Assembly (NCBI RefSeq): GCF_017355955.1
Contig: NZ_JAFFID010000001.1
Location: forward strand, 2,542,001 to 2,606,000
DNA from: Sabulibacter ruber
GTDB lineage: Bacteria > Bacteroidota > Bacteroidia > Cytophagales > Hymenobacteraceae
Direction of reading: 5' to 3'
Length of the DNA stretch: 64,000 nt
Shown piece by piece: positions 59,955 through 64,000 of the stretch (within the stretch, counting starts at the first letter, position 1; every line of letters begins with the position of its first letter). The notes under the pieces are model-generated. The model worked only from the letters and a program-made list of their open reading frames with translations. It made no database searches and was not told the origin of the DNA. Position numbers and translations under genes: made by a program.

Positions 59955-61631
59955 TCAAAGAGACAAAGATGGGTGCTTTTTGTGGAAATCAGTACCGTCC
60001 TGATACTCTTTTACAAAGGCCAGCAACTCCGCTTCGCCAAATAACTTCCCGATGAAGGTGATGGTAGTGGGCAAGTTTCGGTTATTGAATCCGTTGGGTA
60101 CCACCACACATGGATGGCCTGTTAGATTGGTCACCACCAAATTGCTGCTGGCAAAGGAAGGCGACACATACACATCTACCTGCTGCATGACCTTTTGCAT
60201 CTCCTGGATCAGCAAATAGCGCACCCGCTGCGCCTGTATATATTCCACTGCCGGGATGAACCTGGCGCTACGGAACGTGTTAGGCCAGGCGTTCCGGTCT
60301 TGGTTCACCATTAGGTCTACCTTGCCATTGCGGGTGATCTCGTCAAAAGCGGCCGCCCCTTCCACCGAGATAGTCATGACCAGATCATTGACCGGTAGTT
60401 TTGGCAATTCAATAGGGATGAGTTCATGTCCCGCTTTGCGCAGGGCTTCTAAAGTAGCCTGATCTTGTGGCTTGGTAGGATAGTTGCGCTCAAAATCTGT
60501 TTTCAGGTATCCTATTTTAAGCTTTTTCAGGTTCAGTTTCGCATCATAATTAAAAGGCGCATCATACACCGATTGGTCTTTGCCGTCTGGTCCGTAGATA
60601 GCATTGAACACAATGGCACAATCTTCTACCGTTCTGGCAATAGGCCCGATCTTATCCATGGACCAGCTCAAAGCCATCGCTCCATGACGGCTCACCCGCC
60701 CGTAAGTAGGTCGCAAGCCTGTGGTGCCACACGCAGTTGAAGGTGACACGATAGACCCCAAAGTCTCCGTCCCGATGGCGAACGGAAGCAACCCTGCTGC
60801 CACCGCAGAAGCCGAGCCAGCCGATGATCCGCTAGAGCCTCTTGTGAGGTCCCATGGCGTGCGGGTTTTCCCACCGTACCATACATCGCCCATGGCCAAC
60901 TCGCCTAAGGTCAACTTTGCTACCAGTACCGCTCCAGCCTCTCTCAACTTTACTACCACTGTGGCATCTTCATCAATCACCTGATCTTTGTAGGTCACCG
61001 ATCCCCAGGTGGTTTTGTAGCCCTTAGTACTTAACAAGTCCTTCACCCCATAAGGAATACCGTGCAAAAGGCCTTTGTATTTGCCTGCTTTGATCTCGGC
61101 GTCTGCTTGCCTGGCTTGTTGCATGGCCAGTTCCTCTGTAAAGGAGGTAACACATAGCAACTTGCTGTTATACTTCTTCAGGCGCTCCAGGTAGAACTGT
61201 GTTAATTCAACAGAAGTGATTTTCTTCGTTCTCAGAAGCTCAGCCAATTCCCTTACCGAATAAAACGCCAGATCTTCTTTGTTGGCCGGAAGTTCTACTT
61301 TCTTGCCAGCCGATGGCTTGAACTCCTCTTTCTTCCGCTCAAACGAAAAGCCTACGGGTATTGGGTTAAACAGCAGGGCTAGTGGTACACTGTTCTCCAG
61401 CTTTACTTCTCTTAGCCTTGCGTAGCTATTGCGTAAATCAGTCAGTTCAAACAGCGCTGTATCTAGTTGGGAATTGGTAAAATTAAGACCCAGCAATTTC
61501 TGCGCACTCTGCACAAGCGGGACAGTAATTTTATCCATTTGCGCCTGTTTTCCGAAAAACGCCCCAGAAACGAATATCAGCGCGCCGGAAGAGGCAAGGG
61601 TTAGAATTCTTTTTGTTTGTTTTGAAATCAT
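59955..61631 (-). CDS. Amidase-signature family enzyme, envelope-anchored
   Basis: 558 residues from the ATG at 61631 (MISKQTKRILTLASSGALIF). The hydrophobic N-terminus (about 8-28) suggests export or an anchor. The catalytic Lys is in HGIPYGVKDLLSTKG; the Gly/Ser-rich loop GSSGSSAGSASAVAAG and the nucleophile region GTETLGSIVSPSTACG follow, then GLRPTYGRVSRHGAM. It hydrolyses amides through a Ser-cisSer-Lys triad; the substrate is unknown. The pairing with an S9 peptidase hints at peptide or amide breakdown. Confidence 0.9.
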   Translation of the reverse strand: MISKQTKRILTLASSGALIFVSGAFFGKQAQMDKITVPLVQSAQKLLGLNFTNSQLDTALFELTDLRNSYARLREVKLENSVPLALLFNPIPVGFSFERKKEEFKPSAGKKVELPANKEDLAFYSVRELAELLRTKKITSVELTQFYLERLKKYNSKLLCVTSFTEELAMQQARQADAEIKAGKYKGLLHGIPYGVKDLLSTKGYKTTWGSVTYKDQVIDEDATVVVKLREAGAVLVAKLTLGELAMGDVWYGGKTRTPWDLTRGSSGSSAGSASAVAAGLLPFAIGTETLGSIVSPSTACGTTGLRPTYGRVSRHGAMALSWSMDKIGPIARTVEDCAIVFNAIYGPDGKDQSVYDAPFNYDAKLNLKKLKIGYLKTDFERNYPTKPQDQATLEALRKAGHELIPIELPKLPVNDLVMTISVEGAAAFDEITRNGKVDLMVNQDRNAWPNTFRSARFIPAVEYIQAQRVRYLLIQEMQKVMQQVDVYVSPSFASSNLVVTNLTGHPCVVVPNGFNNRNLPTTITFIGKLFGEAELLAFVKEYQDGTDFHKKHPSLSL

Positions 61632-61666
61632 ATTAGTCAACCAAATTATTTTTAGAACTGCATTGA

Positions 61667-61699
61667 ACTAAAAAGCCCCAGAATATTTCTGGGGCTTTT
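61667..61699 (-). terminator. Terminator of the SusD-lipoprotein operon
   Basis: 12-bp perfect arms AAAAGCCCCAGA (61671-61682) and TCTGGGGCTTTT (61688-61699). On the minus strand it is followed by a T-run. Confidence 0.88.
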
Positions 61700-61721
61700 C
61701 TCTAAGTTAAGGCTTTCTAAA

Positions 61722-62243
61722 TTACAGCTGGCTAATTCTAACACCAATTCTTCTGTAATTTTCATTTGGACCTATTTCTTCATTTCCATCAAGTTCTAAA
61801 ACTAAATCAACAGGCGTTGCTGAAGATACACCTGGATCCAGAATCTGAATTTCCAGTTCACCAAAGCTTGAGTTAGCCGGAATGGTTACTTTACCACTCA
61901 AAGGTGCATAGTGAGTACCTGCAACGGCAGTAGTCTCTGAGGTCAGCAATTTGTAGTTGATCTCCTGAGCAGTGCTTCTTTGCGCTCCAACCAGATTAAC
62001 GCGCAACCTGATTGCACCAGAAGCGCGTGTGATAGCGGGTCTGGAAGTTGTAACAGCAGCACCGTAAGCCGGTACTCGAGTCAGCAGAGTATAGTTTTTA
62101 GCCACACCATCCACCACTGATTTGGCATTGTAAGTAGCAGCATCAAATTCTACAACAGCTTTTTCATAAACAATGTCATCGTTTTCTATGCAAGAGTTCA
62201 GGAAAAATACTGCTAAGGCAAATATATAAAGTAGGTTCTTCAT
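61722..62243 (-). CDS. SusD-associated lipoprotein (DUF4843-like)
   Basis: 173 residues from about 62243 (MKNLLYIFALAVFFLNSC, lipobox NSC). An in-frame TTG at 62255 is less likely. A beta-rich Calx-beta-like body is visible: EFDAATYNAKSVVDG, VAGTHYAPLSGKVTIPANSS and FGELEIQILDPG. This resembles DUF4843/BT_3987-type accessory lipoproteins of SusCD loci, which may bind substrate at the cell surface. It follows susD by 12 bp and ends the operon. Confidence 0.7.
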   Translation of the reverse strand: MKNLLYIFALAVFFLNSCIENDDIVYEKAVVEFDAATYNAKSVVDGVAKNYTLLTRVPAYGAAVTTSRPAITRASGAIRLRVNLVGAQRSTAQEINYKLLTSETTAVAGTHYAPLSGKVTIPANSSFGELEIQILDPGVSSATPVDLVLELDGNEEIGPNENYRRIGVRISQL

Positions 62244-62255
62244 TTTTAATAACAA

Positions 62256-63770
62256 TTAATAACCGCTGTTTTGCTTCAAATTAGGATTCCCGTCAACATC
62301 AGCCTGAGGTACTGCTGGCAGAATCACATCTTCAGTGAAGGCAACTGTTGCACCAGTAGCAGGCTTCAGAATATCCAATCCTAATCTCTTCAGGTCAAAG
62401 AATCTGTGTCCTTCAAACGCGAATTCTAATCTGCGCTGCAGGAGAATCTCATTTTTCAGATCCTGACCTAAGGCAAGAGACGGCTCCAGCCCTCTGTTAG
62501 TTCTAATTCTGTTGACGTCTAGCAGGGCATTTACGTCACCGCCAGCAGTATTCGCATAAGCCTCAGCTCTGTTTAAATACATCTCTGCAATGCGAATCAC
62601 TGGAATGTTATCCACGTTGATGAACCCACTTTTTCCTAAGAACTTGGTAGTCTCCACGTATGGAGCACCTCTACCCGCAGTTCCTAACTCAAACAGTAGA
62701 TTCCTAACATCGGAAGAACGAGCTGTGATGGCCGCGTTAGCAGTACCGTTACCAGTAACAGTGATACCTAAAGCAGATAAAAGAGATGGAGTAGGAACTA
62801 GGTCACCAAATCCACCAGTCTGGTTACGGTTTCCTCTTTGAACCAAGGTAGTGAAAGCAGTCTGCAGAGACTCGTTCACCCCATTGCTTTCTGCTTGAGC
62901 AGAAAACTGGATTTCAAAGATGGATTCTGGATGCACAGCACCACCCCAGGCAGCAACATAGTTTCCAGCATTGGTCAGAGAAGCACCTCTCGTATCAATT
63001 GCCGCAGTAGACATTTCAATTACCTTAGGATAATCCTTTCTGTACAAGGCTACCCGTGAGTACAATGCCTGAACCGCCACTTTAGAAGCTCTGCCTGGTG
63101 TAGAAAAAGCACCGCCAGTACCATATTTGGCAATAGCATCATCCAAGTCAGCATAGATGGCAGTATATACATCCTCAATAGCTGGTCTGCTTGGTTTGAA
63201 TTCCAATGCCGCTGCTGGAGTTTTGAAGGCAGTAGTAACAACAGGAACGCCTCCTCTGTTTTTAGCATCTACAACTGCTCCAGGAATGTAAGCATAAGCT
63301 CTTACCAAGTCAAAGTGATACAAGGCTCTCAAAAACTTAAGTTCAGCTATGTAACTGTTCTTCAGATCTTCTGTAACGGTAGCTCCTTGCAAAGTTGGGA
63401 TAGCATCCAGAATATAGTTAATTCTGGCAATAGCGTTGTAGGAAGTTGTCCAATGGGTAAAATGGTTGGCTGCTCCTCTAATGTTAGCAGCTTCGTTTAC
63501 CAAACGGCCAGACTTACCAGTAGCCATTCCATTATCAGCTAGTGCTTCAGGCAAAGTAACTAGTCTGTTACCGTACTCAGTTAAGCCTTTTAGTGGCACA
63601 TATACGCCAATGATAGCCGCTTCTACGTTTTCTCTTGTGGTAAGCGCAGTACTGGCGTCGATTGCTGTTTCTGGATTGATTTCGATCAACTCATCGCAAG
63701 AGATGGAAGAGAAAGAAATACACGCAGCAAGAGCAATCGTATTTATTTTATATAAAAAACTTTTTTTCAT
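62256..63770 (-). CDS. RagB/SusD family lipoprotein (second system)
   Basis: 504 residues. The signal MKKSFLYKINTIALAACISF leads to a Cys in SISCDELIEINPETAID, the SusD N-terminal motif. Later IRIAEMYLNRAEAYANTAGG and LLQRRLEFAFEGHRFFDLKRLG are RagB/SusD C-terminal blocks. It is the lid of the SusC transporter whose end lies just upstream. The DNA is AT-richer than the SusD at 20 kb. Substrate unknown; the only other gene in the visible operon is a lipoprotein. Confidence 0.93.
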   Translation of the reverse strand: MKKSFLYKINTIALAACISFSSISCDELIEINPETAIDASTALTTRENVEAAIIGVYVPLKGLTEYGNRLVTLPEALADNGMATGKSGRLVNEAANIRGAANHFTHWTTSYNAIARINYILDAIPTLQGATVTEDLKNSYIAELKFLRALYHFDLVRAYAYIPGAVVDAKNRGGVPVVTTAFKTPAAALEFKPSRPAIEDVYTAIYADLDDAIAKYGTGGAFSTPGRASKVAVQALYSRVALYRKDYPKVIEMSTAAIDTRGASLTNAGNYVAAWGGAVHPESIFEIQFSAQAESNGVNESLQTAFTTLVQRGNRNQTGGFGDLVPTPSLLSALGITVTGNGTANAAITARSSDVRNLLFELGTAGRGAPYVETTKFLGKSGFINVDNIPVIRIAEMYLNRAEAYANTAGGDVNALLDVNRIRTNRGLEPSLALGQDLKNEILLQRRLEFAFEGHRFFDLKRLGLDILKPATGATVAFTEDVILPAVPQADVDGNPNLKQNSGY

Positions 63771-63781
63771 TTGAAGAAATA

Positions 63782-64000
63782 TTAGAATCCTAATTGAACA
63801 CCAACGGTGACGTTTTTACCATTAGGGATGATCCCTAAAGCGGTAGAATAAAATTCCGGATCGTACCCAGGGAAATCTGTGTAGGTGTACAGGTTCGTAC
63901 CTTGTACATACACTCTGCCGCTTGTTAAGAATCTAACTCTTGAGATCAGACTTTCAGATAGGTTATAGCCAATCTGAACGTTTTTCAATCTGATATAATC
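63782..64000 (-). CDS. SusC family TonB-linked transporter, C-terminal end (truncated by window)
   Basis: Only the last 72 or so codons are visible: IGYNLSESLISRVRFLTSGR, VYVQGTNLYTYTDFPGYDPE and VTVGVQLGF at the very end, all typical barrel-end strands of SusC proteins. The frame runs off the right edge. Stop is 11 bp before the susD start. Confidence 0.9.
   Translation of the reverse strand, partial: DYIRLKNVQIGYNLSESLISRVRFLTSGRVYVQGTNLYTYTDFPGYDPEFYSTALGIIPNGKNVTVGVQLGF

Noticed and set aside
61546-61574. GTTTTCCGAAAAAC sequence similar to the dispersed core
   Set aside because: It lies inside the N-terminal coding region of the amidase and encodes ordinary signal-anchor residues; pairing beyond the core is poor.

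Overview
The window looks like a chromosomal segment of a Bacteroidota bacterium, most likely a Cytophagales/Hymenobacteraceae relative (Rufibacter/Pontibacter/Hymenobacter type). This placement is inference. It rests on two SusC/SusD pairs, Bacteroidota-type promoter boxes (TAnnTTTG, sometimes with an upstream TTG/TTTG) before many genes, almost no Shine-Dalgarno sequences, several TTG starts, a family of SusD-adjacent lipoproteins, and the gene order rpsU-xer-hpf. GC content is moderately high by eye, with clearly AT-richer stretches around 44-52 kb and 61-64 kb. I saw no phage, insertion sequence, CRISPR array, tRNA or rRNA.

Layout. 0-6 kb: the 3' end of an M1 metallopeptidase, then a copper-handling set (Cys-rich copper-storage protein, FAD oxidoreductase, CopA-type Cu+ ATPase, small CopZ-like metallochaperone). 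6-17 kb: a secreted hypothetical, SelO, a GH13 alpha-amylase lipoprotein, a Ca2+-type P-ATPase, a YciI protein, a His/Met-rich outer-membrane protein probably linked to metal handling, and a DUF748/AsmA-like protein. 17-27 kb: a minus-strand operon SusC-SusD-DoxX-like-DoxX-like, preceded by a long leader that encodes a 9-residue peptide ending in four consecutive cysteines, and upstream of it an FAD/NAD(P)-binding oxidoreductase. 27-36 kb: a B12-binding radical SAM protein with a TTG start almost at its promoter, a DUF6624 protein, a GNAT acetyltransferase, and a periplasmic molybdenum aldehyde oxidoreductase paoABC-like operon. 36-42 kb: a small secreted peptide, UvrB, two small proteins, and an ECF sigma factor translationally overlapped by a membrane-anchored protein with a beta-barrel-like C-terminus. 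42-51 kb: a long minus-strand run: polysaccharide export (Wza-, Wzc-, Wzb/CpsB-like), an epimerase, a TPR protein, a ComA-like phosphosulfolactate synthase, DedA and AroE. 51-64 kb: acyl-CoA dehydrogenase, rpsU-xer-hpf, metK, two tandem PAP2 phosphatases, an S9 peptidase, an amidase, and a second SusD system with a lipoprotein and the end of another SusC.

Two features cut across the genes. First, nearly every intergenic gap in the first 37 kb, and a few later ones, carries a copy of a palindromic element with a GTTTTC...GAAAAC core, often wrapped by arms specific to that gap so that the whole folds into a long hairpin. Second, there are REP/REPIN-like hairpin clusters built on GCTGGCGCGAG. 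The best candidate for an undescribed system is the SusC-SusD-DoxX-DoxX operon. Its leader has the poly-Cys mini-ORF, and the Cys codons can pair perfectly with a downstream segment of the same leader. That suggests cysteine- or sulfur-dependent attenuation of an uptake operon.
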